Shown in pieces: positions 25,574 to 36,845 of a DNA stretch of 64,000 nucleotides. Position numbers and translations under genes: made by a program. A model generated the notes under the pieces. The model saw only the letters and a list, made by a program, of their open reading frames with translations. It had not been told where the DNA came from and made no database searches. This stretch comes from Streptomyces sp. V3I7 (GTDB taxonomy: Bacteria > Actinomycetota > Actinomycetes > Streptomycetales > Streptomycetaceae), in contig NZ_JAUSZK010000001.1 of the NCBI RefSeq assembly GCF_030817495.1, positions 1,963,001 through 2,027,000 on the forward strand, written 5' to 3'. How positions within the stretch are numbered: position 1 is the stretch's first letter; each line of letters begins with the position of its first letter.

Positions 25574-26149
25574 TCAGACGTTGACGCCGAAGTCCTGGGC
25601 GATGCCGCGCAGACCCGAGGCGTAGCCCTGGCCGATGGCGCGGAACTTCCACTCGGCGCCGTGGCGGTAGAGCTCGCCGAAGACCATCGCGGTCTCGGTG
25701 GAGGCGTCCTCGCTCAGGTCGTAGCGTGCGATCTCCTGGCCGTTCGCCTGGTTGACGATCCGGATGAAGGCGTTGCGCACCTGGCCGAAGGACTGCTGGC
25801 GGTTCTCGGCGTCGTAGATCGAGACCGGGAAGACGACCTTCTCGACGTCGGCCGGGACGCCGGCGAGGTCGACCTTGATCTGCTCGTCGTCGCCCTCGCC
25901 CTCACCGGTGATGTTGTCGCCGGTGTGCTCCACCGAGCCGTCGGGGCTCTTGAGGTTGTTGAAGAAGACGAAGTTCTGGTCACTGCCGACCTTGCCGGCG
26001 TTGTTCAGCAGCAGCGCGCTGGCGTCCAGGTCGAAGTCCTGGCCGGTCGTGGTGCGGACGTCCCACCCCAGACCGACGATGACGGCGGTCAGGCCCGGGG
26101 CCTCCTTCGTCAGCGATACGTTGCCGCCCTTGCTGAGGCTGACTCCCAC
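25574..26149 (-). CDS. terD: TerD family protein (copy B)
   Basis: 191 residues, about two-thirds identical to copy A by eye. Starts GTG ([20 protein letters not shown]) after GGAGGACTC. The motifs [33 protein letters not shown] and [18 protein letters not shown] define the TerD domain. 119 bp separate it from copy A, probably a tandem duplication with cotranscription. The upstream 140 bp contain no other gene and should hold its promoter. Confidence 0.9.
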   Translation of the reverse strand: MGVSLSKGGNVSLTKEAPGLTAVIVGLGWDVRTTTGQDFDLDASALLLNNAGKVGSDQNFVFFNNLKSPDGSVEHTGDNITGEGEGDDEQIKVDLAGVPADVEKVVFPVSIYDAENRQQSFGQVRNAFIRIVNQANGQEIARYDLSEDASTETAMVFGELYRHGAEWKFRAIGQGYASGLRGIAQDFGVNV

Positions 26150-26289
26150 GAGTCCTCCATGTGGTGTCCAGGGGCGGGGAGCCCCGTCGTACGTCGGATA
26201 CCGGATCAACGAGTCGATCCTAGTGACGGGTTCCCGCCCCCCGCAGGCCCTGGACCACAAGTACGCCGAAGGGGCGCGCCCGTGTCAGA

Positions 26290-26748
26290 TCACAGGGTGT
26301 CGAGCGCCTTGACGTACTCGCCGAGGTCGCGCGCGTCCATCAGGGCGTTGCGGACGGTCCAGCGCACGACGCCTTCCTTGTCGATGATGAAGGTGCCGCG
26401 GTGGGCGAGACCCTTGTCCTCGTCGAAGACGCCGTAGGCGCGCGACACGTTGCCGTGCGGCCAGAAGTCGCTCAGCAGCGGGTACTCCAGGCCCTCCTGC
26501 TCGGCGAAGACGCGCAGGGTGTGGATGGAGTCGTTGGAGACGGCGAGCACCTGGGTCTCGCGGTCCGCGAACTGCGGGAGGTTGTCGCGCAGCTCGCACA
26601 GCTCGCCGGTGCACACACCGGTGAAGGCGAAGGGGTAGAAGAGCAGGACCACGTTCTTCTCGCCGCGGAAGTCCGAGAGCTTCACGGTGCGGCCGTGGTT
26701 GTCCTGCAGTTCAAAGTCAGGGGCCTTGTCGCCGACCTGGATCGCCAT
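26290..26748 (-). CDS. AhpE-type 1-Cys peroxiredoxin
   Basis: 152 residues. The peroxidatic site is [19 protein letters not shown] with Cys46 and the preceding Pro/Thr, as in mycobacterial AhpE. A second Cys four residues on may serve in resolving. [14 protein letters not shown] and the C-terminal helix complete the AhpC-TSA fold. It reduces peroxides with a thiol partner such as mycoredoxin. Located between terD and DUF3052/aceE. Confidence 0.88.
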   Translation of the reverse strand: MAIQVGDKAPDFELQDNHGRTVKLSDFRGEKNVVLLFYPFAFTGVCTGELCELRDNLPQFADRETQVLAVSNDSIHTLRVFAEQEGLEYPLLSDFWPHGNVSRAYGVFDEDKGLAHRGTFIIDKEGVVRWTVRNALMDARDLGEYVKALDTL

Positions 26749-26809
26749 CGTCCTGCATCCCTTCGATGGGCTGTATGGGTGAGGACACCCTACGCCGCAG
26801 TGATCACCG

Positions 26810-26853
26810 GGGGTGGGCGGACAGGCAGACAGGGGTGGGCGGACAGGCAGAAG
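26810..26853. repeat. 22-bp direct repeat, two copies
   Basis: GGGGTGGGCGGACAGGCAGA recurs at 26810 and 26832 (22-bp period), immediately next to the terminator of the DUF3052 gene. Confidence 0.8.
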
Positions 26854-26882
26854 GGCGGGCCGAGCCATGGCTCGGCCCGCCC
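26853..26882 (-). terminator. Perfect palindrome terminator after DUF3052 gene
   Basis: A perfect 30-bp palindrome, GGGCGGGCCGAGCCA and its complement, stands 20 bp past the DUF3052 stop codon. A stem of up to 15 bp without a U tail is usual for Streptomyces. Confidence 0.75.
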
Positions 26883-26901
26883 GGTGTCCGGGGGAGGCTG
26901 C

Positions 26902-27339
26902 CTACCTCTTGGACTTGGCGGCCTTCGGCGTCACAAGACGCGAGCCGCTCCAGTCCTTGCCCACGCTGACGCTCTTGGACGCCGAAAGTCCCGCCGTGGT
27001 GGCGGCTTCCGAGATGTCGCTCGGCTCGACGTAGCCGTCACGGCCGGTCTTCGGCGTCAGCAGGAGGATCGAGCCGCCCTCTTCGATGTACGTCGTGGCG
27101 TCCACGAGCGCATCGGTCAGGTCTCCGTCCTCGTCGCGGAACCACAGCACCACGGCGTCGGCAACGTCGTCGTAGTCCTCGTCCTTCAGCTCGCTGCCGA
27201 TGACTTCTTCGATGGACTCGCGGAGCTCCTGGTCGACGTCGTCGTCGTAGCCGATCTCCTGGACCACCTGCTCGGGCTGGAACCCCAGCCTTGCGGCAGG
27301 GCTCGTCCGTTCCTCCGCGTGGTCCGCGGTCGCGCTCAC
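26902..27339 (-). CDS. DUF3052 domain protein
   Basis: 145 residues. AARLGFQPEQVVQEIGYDDDVDQEL (in part) and the acidic DEDYDDVADAVVLWFRDEDGDL are DUF3052 hallmarks, with a basic tail PKAAKSKR. Function unknown; the family is actinobacterial. It sits divergently next to aceE here and near aceE in mycobacteria (Rv2239c region, from memory), hinting at a link to pyruvate dehydrogenase or to its control. Start GTG at 27339 with GGAGG at proper spacing. Confidence 0.85.
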   Translation of the reverse strand: MSATADHAEERTSPAARLGFQPEQVVQEIGYDDDVDQELRESIEEVIGSELKDEDYDDVADAVVLWFRDEDGDLTDALVDATTYIEEGGSILLLTPKTGRDGYVEPSDISEAATTAGLSASKSVSVGKDWSGSRLVTPKAAKSKR

Positions 27340-27709
27340 GGGTTGCCTCCTGATCATGTCTTGATGAATAACTCAGCCACGCGCGTGCGCGAAGCATTGG
27401 GCGTAGTCCACACGGGCGGGACGGATCGCGCAAGTACCCGGCCGATCTGACCGCCGAAACGGTGACGATCCGGGCCGTCTCGCCCCAACTCCTGGCACCG
27501 TATCCCGGTATCGCGTGGCCCACATCACACCTTCTGTCCGCTTTACGCGAGAGCGCGTCCCGGGTGTTCCGGCGGTCCCGCGGTTACCCCCCGGTAGAGA
27601 TGACGTACGCCCCCTCTGGGTACACGATGGGGACCGTGCAGGCACGGACACGTACGGCGAAGCAGTGAAGCAGTGGTCCCCAGCGGCCCTCCGACACGTA
27701 AGGAACAGC
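27340..27709. promoter_or_regulatory. Divergent promoter region between DUF3052 gene and aceE
   Basis: 370 bases with no supported gene; short frames here lack coding bias. It must carry both promoters. I see AAGGAAC at the aceE start and no clear operator. Confidence 0.5.
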
Positions 27710-30475
<2,766 letters not shown>

Positions 30476-30510
30476 GGGCGCGGCCGTCCGGACGGCCCGA
30501 GCGACGACAA

Positions 30511-30551
30511 GGCTGCGGTGCGCCGCCCCCCTCCGGCAGCGCACCGCAGCC
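30511..30551 (+). terminator. Terminator after aceE
   Basis: GGCTGCGGTGCGC (30511-30523) and its exact complement GCGCACCGCAGCC (30539-30551) form a 13-bp stem with a 15-base loop, 35 bp past the aceE stop. Confidence 0.85.
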
Positions 30552-30682
30552 TCGACACCCCCATGCCCTGCGGAGGACTTCACCCACTGTCACCTGCCGT
30601 ACGGGCCAGGGTCGAGCGATCTTCGGCGATGTCACCCTGATGAGGGAACTGTGCCGAACTCCCCGCATGGGGCTGACAGTTG

Positions 30683-32311
30683 TCAGACGTGACCGGGGCC
30701 GGCGCCCGCCTCCGCGTTCTCGCCCCGCTTGGTCAGCAGCGCCACGAGCACGGCGACGGCCGCGACCCCCGCCGCGACGAGCGACGCGAGACTCATGCCG
30801 GAGACGAAGGTGTCGTGCGCGACGGACGTGATCTTCGCGGCGACCGGCGCGGGGATGCCCTTGGCCAGCGGGGCGACGCCCATCTGCACCGCCTCGGAGG
30901 CCTGGTCGAGCTGGGCCGGGGGCAGCTTCGGCAGCCCGGCGGCGGCCCAGTTGCCCGGCAGGTCGCTGTCGACCTTGGACGCCATCACGGCACCCAGCAC
31001 CGCCGTACCGAGGCTGCCGCCGATCTGCATCGCGGCCTGCTGGAGGCCGCCGGCCACACCGGAGAGCTCCAGCGGGGCGTTGCCGACGATGACCTCGGTG
31101 GCGCCGACCATGACGGGCGCGAGGCCGAGGCCCAGCAGGGCGAACCAGAGCGACATCTCGGCGCTGCCGGTGTCCGCCTTCAGCGTCGACATGCCGTACA
31201 TGGCGAGCGCGGTGGCGACCATGCCACCGGCCAGCGGGATGCGCGGGCCCAGCTTGGTGATCAGGACACCCGCGAGCGGCGAGCCGACGATCATCATGCC
31301 GGTGAGCGGCAGCAGGTGCAGGCCCGCGTCGACCGGGCTCATCCCGTGCACGTTCTGGAGGTAGAAGGTCACGAAGAACAGGCCGCCCATGAACGCGATG
31401 GCCATGAGAACCATCAGCACCACACCCGCCGACAGCGGCAGCGAGCGGAACAGTCCGAGCGGGATCAGCGGCTCCCCGGCCCTCGTCTCCCAGAAGGCGA
31501 AGAGGAGGAAGCCCAGCACCGACGCGGCGATGAACCCCAGCGTCCGGCCGTCGCCCCAGCCCCAGGCCGGCGCCTTGATGAGCGCCCAGACCAGGCAGAA
31601 CATCGCGCCGGAGAGCAGGGCTATGCCGAGCAGGTCGAAGGAGCGCGGGGCGCTCGCGGCGCGGTGGTCCTTCAGGATGACCGCGCCCAGGACCAGGGCG
31701 AGCAGGCCGACCGGCACGTTGATGAAGAACACCGACTGCCAGTTGACGTGCTGCACCAGCAGGCCGCCGAGGATCGGGCCGCCCGCGGTGGAGGCGCCGA
31801 TCACCATGCCCCAGATGCCGATCGCCATGTTGAGCTTCTCGGCCGGGAAGGTGGCCCGCAGCAGGCCGAGCGCGGCCGGCATCAGCAGGGCGCCGAACAG
31901 GCCCTGGAAGACCCGGGCGGTCACGACCATGGCGATGGTGTCGGACAGGCCGATGGCACCGGAGGCGGCGGCGAAGCCCGCGACCCCGACCAGGAAGGTC
32001 TGCCGGTGGCCGAAGCGGTCACCGAGCTTGCCCGCGGTGATCAGGGAGACCGCGAGCGCGAGGACGTAGGCGTTGGTGATCCACTGGAGCTGGGCCCAGC
32101 TCGCGTGCAGATCCTTGCCGATGGCCGGGTTGGCGATGGCCACGATGGTGCCGTCGAGGGCGACCATCATGACGCCCACGGCGACGGTGATGAGAGTGAA
32201 CCAGGGGTGGCCCCGCAGGCCCGCGGTCTGGGCCGGGGCGGGCGGGGCGGCGGGCACGCGGTCCGCCTTGTCCCCCGGCCCCGTCGTGTCGAGGGTGCTC
32301 TGACCAGTCAT
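30683..32311 (-). CDS. MFS drug exporter, DHA2 (EmrB/QacA) family
   Basis: 542 residues with 14 membrane helices. Motif D1/A regions MMVALDGTIVAIANPAI and GKLGDRFGHRQTFL identify the DHA2 family; the antiporter motif C appears as GPILGGLLVQHVNWQSVFFINVPVG. It exports toxic amphiphiles or natural products using the proton gradient. Start ATG MTGQSTLDTTG. Paired divergently with a TetR regulator, the usual arrangement for a self-inducible exporter. Confidence 0.9.
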   Translation of the reverse strand: MTGQSTLDTTGPGDKADRVPAAPPAPAQTAGLRGHPWFTLITVAVGVMMVALDGTIVAIANPAIGKDLHASWAQLQWITNAYVLALAVSLITAGKLGDRFGHRQTFLVGVAGFAAASGAIGLSDTIAMVVTARVFQGLFGALLMPAALGLLRATFPAEKLNMAIGIWGMVIGASTAGGPILGGLLVQHVNWQSVFFINVPVGLLALVLGAVILKDHRAASAPRSFDLLGIALLSGAMFCLVWALIKAPAWGWGDGRTLGFIAASVLGFLLFAFWETRAGEPLIPLGLFRSLPLSAGVVLMVLMAIAFMGGLFFVTFYLQNVHGMSPVDAGLHLLPLTGMMIVGSPLAGVLITKLGPRIPLAGGMVATALAMYGMSTLKADTGSAEMSLWFALLGLGLAPVMVGATEVIVGNAPLELSGVAGGLQQAAMQIGGSLGTAVLGAVMASKVDSDLPGNWAAAGLPKLPPAQLDQASEAVQMGVAPLAKGIPAPVAAKITSVAHDTFVSGMSLASLVAAGVAAVAVLVALLTKRGENAEAGAGPGHV

Positions 32312-32459
32312 GCGGTCGAGGCTAATGACGGCCACTGACAGATGACAAACGCAATCAGAAGACGGCGGCTGACACATTTCCCGGCGCCGAGAGCCTGAAC
32401 TGCGCCGATAGCCTGAACTGGAAGAACGGTGCGGCGAAAGTTCGGAGAAAAGAGACCCC
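32312..32459. promoter_or_regulatory. Shared exporter/TetR regulatory region
   Basis: 148 bp between divergent genes. It contains direct repeats CTGACAGATGACA/GCTGACACA (about 32336-32375) and GCCTGAACTG twice (32391-32402 and 32409-32420). These are candidate TetR contacts; no clean palindrome was found. Confidence 0.4.
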
Positions 32460-33152
32460 ATGGACACAGCGACGTCCGACGGTGCGCGCACGGACCCGCG
32501 GGCGGAACCGCGGCCGGGGCTGCGCGAGCGCAAGAAGCAGCGCACCCGGGACGCGCTGCTGAGGGCGGCTCTGGAGCTGTTCACGACCCAGGGGTACGAG
32601 CGCACGACCGTCGACGAGATCGCCGAGGCGGTCGACGTCTCGCAGCGCACCTTCTTCCGCTACTTCGCCAGCAAGGAGGACGTCGCCTTCTTCGTGCCCC
32701 GGCTCGCGGAGTCGCACTACGTCGAGGCCCTGCGCGCCCGCCCGCCCCACGAGGCACCGCTGGAGTCGCTGCGCCGGGCCGTGCTGGAGAGCTGGGACAC
32801 CATCGGCGAGTCGATCGAGCAGCTCGTGCCGGTCGAACTCCACATGCGCGCCTACCGGATGATCGAGGCCTCTCCGGCGCTGCTCGCCGCCCATCTGCGG
32901 CGCTCGGCGGAGCTGGAGGAGGACATCGCCCGGATCATCGCCGAGCGCGAGGGTGTGGACCTCGACACGGACCCGCGCCCGCGACTGGTGGTCGCCCTCT
33001 TCGGCGCGGTGATCCGGGTGACCGAGCGCGCGTGGTCCATGGGGGACGACTTCAGCATCGACGCGATCCGCGAGCTCACCACGGCGTACCTGGACCAGGC
33101 GGGCCCGGCCCTGCTGGGCGACTGGCGCGACGCGACGGCTGGGACGACGTAG
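32460..33152 (+). CDS. TetR-family transcriptional regulator
   Basis: 230 residues. The TetR_N helix-turn-helix domain is ALLRAALELFTTQGYERTTV then DEIAEAVDVSQRTFFRYFASKED (about 32-78, in part). The C-terminal ligand-binding region resembles the MftR/AcrR C-terminal type with MRAYRMIEASPALLAAHL. It likely represses the divergent DHA2 exporter. Its last codons (GGGACGACG-TAG) start a 22-bp repeat array, so the 3' end of the gene is itself unit 1. Confidence 0.88.
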   Translation: MDTATSDGARTDPRAEPRPGLRERKKQRTRDALLRAALELFTTQGYERTTVDEIAEAVDVSQRTFFRYFASKEDVAFFVPRLAESHYVEALRARPPHEAPLESLRRAVLESWDTIGESIEQLVPVELHMRAYRMIEASPALLAAHLRRSAELEEDIARIIAEREGVDLDTDPRPRLVVALFGAVIRVTERAWSMGDDFSIDAIRELTTAYLDQAGPALLGDWRDATAGTT

Positions 33153-33367
33153 ATCGACGCGCGGGAGGACCGGGATCGACGCGCGGGACGACCCGAGAGC
33201 GACGCGCGGGGACGGCCGCGCCACCACACCGAGCGCGACGCGCGGGAGGACCGGGATCGACGCGCGCGACGATCGAGTGCGACGCAGGACGACGGAGATC
33301 GACGCGCGGGCGACGACCGAGATCGACTCGCGGGGACGGCCGCGCCACCACGGAGATCGACTTGCGC
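33141..33367. repeat. Degenerate 22-bp tandem repeat starting in the TetR gene end
   Basis: Units of the form GGGA(C/G)GAC-NNNG-ATCGACGCGC begin at 33141 (holding the TetR stop TAG at 33150-33152), 33163, 33185 and continue to about 33367 with two longer units containing GGACGGCCGCGCCACCAC. About nine units. No other gene is supported in this 306-base gap. Confidence 0.8.
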
Positions 33368-33458
33368 AACAGCCGAGGTCATCGTCACGTCCGCTGATAC
33401 GTGATACCTATCACTCGGTTACCGCGAGCCCCATCCGTTCTCCTAGTGTGTCCTCCCA

Positions 33459-34676
33459 GTGACTTCTTTCGGCACCTCCCCGCACCTCAACGTCTGGCGC
33501 GCACTGCTGGCGCTGGCCGTCGTCTTCGTGATGCTCGCGACGACCGGCTGGACCGCCCTGCACACCCACCGGGACTCGACCGCCCTCCAGGCCTCGGTCA
33601 CCGCGTGGGAGCGCGACAGCGTCGGCGGGCACCGGCTGCCGAACCCAGGCGCGGCCCCCGCCGAGCTCTCCGGCTTCTTCGACTCGCTCGGCGCACACGA
33701 GCGCGAGGAGCTCGCCCAGCGCCACCCCCTCGTGGTCGGCAACATGAACGGCGCCCCGGTCGAGCTGCGCTACCGCGCCAACTACCTCGCCCTGGACGAG
33801 GCGCGCAAGGTCGAGCGCCGGCGCATGCACGACAACCGGCTCAGCCCCATCGGCAAGCAGCAGGCGAGCCGCCGTATGCACCGCTTCGAGGCGCTGATGG
33901 CCGGCGGCCGGCACATCCTCGCCTTCGACCCCGACGGCTCCGGCCGGGTCGCCGAGGTGTTCGGGGACCTGGCGCGGGCCCAACGGGTCTCCGTCGTCGT
34001 CCCCGGTGTCGACACCGACCTGCTCACCTTCGAGAAGTCGAACCGCCCGTTCACCGCCCCGGTCGGCATGGCCAAGGCCCTGTACGCGGCCGAGCGGGCC
34101 AAGAGCCCCACGACCCGCACCGCCGTCATCGCCTGGGCCGACTACACGGCCCCCGCCGGGCTCGGCGTGGACGCGGCCACCGCGATGCGCGCCGAGGACG
34201 GCGCCGTACGTCTGAACGCGATGCTGCGGGGGCTGCCCGGCGGCGTGCCGGTCTCGATGTTCTGCCACAGCTACGGCTCCGTGGTCTGCGGGGTCGCCGC
34301 GCCCGGCATGCCGCACCGGGTGGCCGACATGGCGGTGGCCGCGAGCCCCGGCATGCGGGTCACCTCGGCGGCGCGGCTGCGCACCTCCGCCCATGTGTGG
34401 GCGATGCGGGACCCCAGCGACTGGATCCAGGACGTGCCGTACCTGGAGGTCGGCGGTCTGGGCCACGGGCAGGACCCGGTGTCCGCCGCGTTCGGGGCGC
34501 GAGTGCTCTCGGCGCGCGACGCCCAGGGCCACGCCGGCTATTTCGAACCCGGCACGGACAGCCTGCGCAACCTCGCCGACATCGGGGTTGGCGCGTACCA
34601 CTCGGTGCGCTGCGCGCACGATGGTGACGTGTGCCGGGCGGGTTTGTCCGGTACGGCGCACGCCGGACGCGCGTAG
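33459..34676 (+). CDS. DUF1023-type alpha/beta hydrolase, membrane anchored
   Basis: 405 residues. An N-terminal hydrophobic segment (RALLALAVVFVMLATTGWTAL, about 14-33, in part) acts as a signal or anchor. The hydrolase domain has the oxyanion region GVDTDLL and the nucleophile elbow PVSMFCHSYGSVVCG with the Ser in CHSYG. AMRDPSDWIQDVPYLEV and GHAGYF carry candidate Asp and His. DUF1023 proteins are actinobacterial hydrolases of unknown substrate. GTG start at 33459 with no strong ribosome site. Confidence 0.8.
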   Translation: MTSFGTSPHLNVWRALLALAVVFVMLATTGWTALHTHRDSTALQASVTAWERDSVGGHRLPNPGAAPAELSGFFDSLGAHEREELAQRHPLVVGNMNGAPVELRYRANYLALDEARKVERRRMHDNRLSPIGKQQASRRMHRFEALMAGGRHILAFDPDGSGRVAEVFGDLARAQRVSVVVPGVDTDLLTFEKSNRPFTAPVGMAKALYAAERAKSPTTRTAVIAWADYTAPAGLGVDAATAMRAEDGAVRLNAMLRGLPGGVPVSMFCHSYGSVVCGVAAPGMPHRVADMAVAASPGMRVTSAARLRTSAHVWAMRDPSDWIQDVPYLEVGGLGHGQDPVSAAFGARVLSARDAQGHAGYFEPGTDSLRNLADIGVGAYHSVRCAHDGDVCRAGLSGTAHAGRA

Positions 34677-34742
34677 AGGCGCAGAAACTGCGGTCCGCGC
34701 GGGGTGGGGACGTAGAAGCCCGAGCCGCATACGATGACCCGC

Positions 34743-35594
34743 ATGGGTGACGTACTGGCCGGATTTCATGCCGCCTGGGAGTTCGAGTCCGACTCCGTGC
34801 TCATCCGCTACGAACGGGGGATTCGGACGCCCAGGCTGTTCCAGGTGCTCGGCGAACGGCGCGTGCCGCTGGCCGCGCTCTGCGGGGTGACCCTCACCCC
34901 GGGCAGACGCGGCACGGTCGTCCTGCGGGCCGAGCCGCGCCCCGGCGCCGATCCGCTGATGGAGGCGGCGGCCGGGCAGCTGCGCGAGAGCTGCGACCCG
35001 TACCGCCTGGTGCTGCCCGCCGAGCGCGAGACCCTCGCCGAGTACTACGCCGACGAGCTGCGCCCCCTGCTGGCCGGCTCCGCTCCGGCCGACGAGCACC
35101 TGGTGGCCGCGCCCGAGGGACCCCAACACTTCAAGGCCTACGACGCCAAGGCCTCCTTCGACGGTATCTCCGTACGCTTCCGCTGGTCCTGGACGGGCGC
35201 GTCCTCGGCGAAGTGGAAGGCCGGCGACCAGACCTTCCCGGTCACCGACCTGAGCGGCGTCGATTGGCGCTCCCCGGAGACCTTCGAGGGGCATCTGCGC
35301 CTGCTTCCGCGTGAGCAGCAGGCGGCGCAGCTTGCCCAGCCGGACCAGGATCCGGCGGCGGTCGTCTTCGGTCTGGGGTACGGACCCGTCCACGAGTCGC
35401 TGCCGTTCGCGGCGGCGGTCCTGGCGGCGCTGCGGGCGCGCGGGCCGGTGCCCGCGATACCGGTGCCCGCGCCGCGCCGGGACCCGGCGGACATCGCCGA
35501 GCGGATCCGCCACCTCGGGGAGCTGCACAGCGCGGGACTGGTGACCGACGAGGAGTTCTCCTCGAAGAAGGCCGAACTGCTGGCGGAGCTGTGA
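34743..35594 (+). CDS. DUF4429 and SHOCT domain protein
   Basis: 283 residues. Two DUF4429 (PH-like) units: VLAGFHAAWEFESDSVLIRY (about 4-23) and HFKAYDAKASFDGISVRF (about 125-142). The C terminus IRHLGELHSAGLVTDEEFSSKKAELLAEL (in part) is a SHOCT short helical domain. Such proteins occur across Streptomyces, function unknown. I take the ATG at 34743; an ATG three codons earlier is possible. Convergent with the MerR gene (7 bp apart). Confidence 0.8.
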   Translation: MGDVLAGFHAAWEFESDSVLIRYERGIRTPRLFQVLGERRVPLAALCGVTLTPGRRGTVVLRAEPRPGADPLMEAAAGQLRESCDPYRLVLPAERETLAEYYADELRPLLAGSAPADEHLVAAPEGPQHFKAYDAKASFDGISVRFRWSWTGASSAKWKAGDQTFPVTDLSGVDWRSPETFEGHLRLLPREQQAAQLAQPDQDPAAVVFGLGYGPVHESLPFAAAVLAALRARGPVPAIPVPAPRRDPADIAERIRHLGELHSAGLVTDEEFSSKKAELLAEL

Positions 35595-35601
35595 CCGCTG
35601 G

Positions 35602-36063
35602 TCAGCGGGCGGCGCCGCCCGCGTAGAGGCTGATCTTCCGGTCGAGCACGGCGAGGGTGTCCCGCAGCTCGCTGATGCGCGCGAGCACGTCGCGGCGGGT
35701 GGACTCCAGCAGCTCGTGCCGCTCGCCGTAGGTGTGCTCGCCCTCGCGCACCAGCTGCGCGTACCGGACCATGTCGGCCACCGGCATCCCGGTCAGCCGC
35801 AGCTTGGTCACCAGGTCCAGCCAGTCCAGGTCGCGGTTGCTGTAGCGGCGCTGGCCGGTGTGCGAGCGGTCGACGTGCGGCATCAGCCCGATCCGCTCGT
35901 ACCAGCGCAGGGTGTGGGCGGTCAGCCCGGTGACGGCGACGACCTCGCTGATCGTGTAGCGGTCCTGGCCGTCGGGACGCGGGTGCCGGGGCGGCCCCGC
36001 GCAGAGGTCGGCGGGTTCGGGTGTCTGCTCCGTGTCCGCGGGGGTGGTCTGCATCACCGTCAT
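35602..36063 (-). CDS. MerR-family transcriptional regulator
   Basis: 153 residues. After a Pro-rich N-terminal extension of about 37 residues comes YTISEVVAVTGLTAHTLRWYERIGLM (in part), the MerR winged helix, and GQRRYSNRDLDWLDLVTKLRLTGM. The dimerisation helix follows. No metal-binding cysteines are in the C terminus, so it is a SoxR/BmrR-like or small-ligand type. Its target may be the divergent acetyltransferase (96 bp between starts). Confidence 0.85.
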   Translation of the reverse strand: MTVMQTTPADTEQTPEPADLCAGPPRHPRPDGQDRYTISEVVAVTGLTAHTLRWYERIGLMPHVDRSHTGQRRYSNRDLDWLDLVTKLRLTGMPVADMVRYAQLVREGEHTYGERHELLESTRRDVLARISELRDTLAVLDRKISLYAGGAAR

Positions 36064-36159
36064 GCCCCCAACGCTAGAACCTTCGAGTGCACTCCAGGCA
36101 AGCGGACCCGGAGGAAATCCGCAGGACGGCGGCCGGGCGCGGTGGTTAGCGTGCGGGAC

Positions 36160-36630
36160 ATGAGTTCCGTACGCCGTGCGCTGCCGGAGGACGCCGCCGA
36201 AGTGCTGCGTCTACGTCAAGTGATGATCGACTCCGTCTCCGCGAGCACGGGCGGCGCCGGCTGGCACGGACAGTCCCTGCCGACCCTGCGCCGCCGCCTC
36301 GCGGAGCCGGACGGGGCCTTCGCCGCGTTCGTCGTCGACCACCCGGAGCGACCGGGGGCGCTGGCCGCGCTGGCGGCGGGGAGCCTGGAGTACCGGATCG
36401 GGCGGGCGGACAATCCGCACGGCCGCGTCGGCTATGTCTACAGCGTCGCCACGGACCCCGACGCCCGGCGCCGCGGCTACGCCCGAGCGGTCATGGTGGC
36501 CCTGCTGGACTGGTTCCGCGAGCAAGGCGCCCGCCACGTCGACCTCAACGCGTCCGCGGAGGCGGAACCGCTGTACGCGTCGCTGGGTTTCGCTCGCAAG
36601 CCTGATCCTTCGATGCGGCTGGTCCTGTGA
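36160..36630 (+). CDS. GNAT family N-acetyltransferase
   Basis: 156 residues. The acetyl-CoA motif is VATDPDARRRGYARAVMVAL (about 98-117), then DLNASAEAEPLYASLGF near the end. Substrate unknown. Divergent from the MerR gene, which could regulate it. The 3' end (CGATGCGGCTGGT..CTGTGA) recurs twice downstream. Confidence 0.85.
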   Translation: MSSVRRALPEDAAEVLRLRQVMIDSVSASTGGAGWHGQSLPTLRRRLAEPDGAFAAFVVDHPERPGALAALAAGSLEYRIGRADNPHGRVGYVYSVATDPDARRRGYARAVMVALLDWFREQGARHVDLNASAEAEPLYASLGFARKPDPSMRLVL

Positions 36631-36831
36631 GCCGCGTATGCGTGGGCGCCCTGCACCGACTGACTCCGCGTGCGCTGGGCGCGTGGCGCAGATCCGGCTC
36701 GCGGTCGCCCGCTGAGGGTCGGCCCCTCGATGCGGCTGGTATGCGCGGGCGGCGCGGCGTTGGCGGCGCCCATCCGGCCCGCCATCGCCGCTGAGGCCCG
36801 ACCCCTCGATGCGGCTCGTACTGTGAGCCGC
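36611..36831. repeat. Echoes of the GNAT gene 3' end
   Basis: CGATGCGGCTGGT from the gene end (36611-36623) recurs at 36728-36740 and as CGATGCGGCTCGTACTGTGA at 36807-36826, the last with an intact stop and following GCCGC. Spacing is 117 and 79 bp, so these are dispersed, decayed copies. Confidence 0.75.
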
Positions 36832-36845
36832 CTAGGCTCACCAGC

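Noticed and set aside
33411-35528. 705-codon minus-strand frame
   Set aside because: Antisense to the DUF1023 and DUF4429 genes; no domain and no ribosome site.
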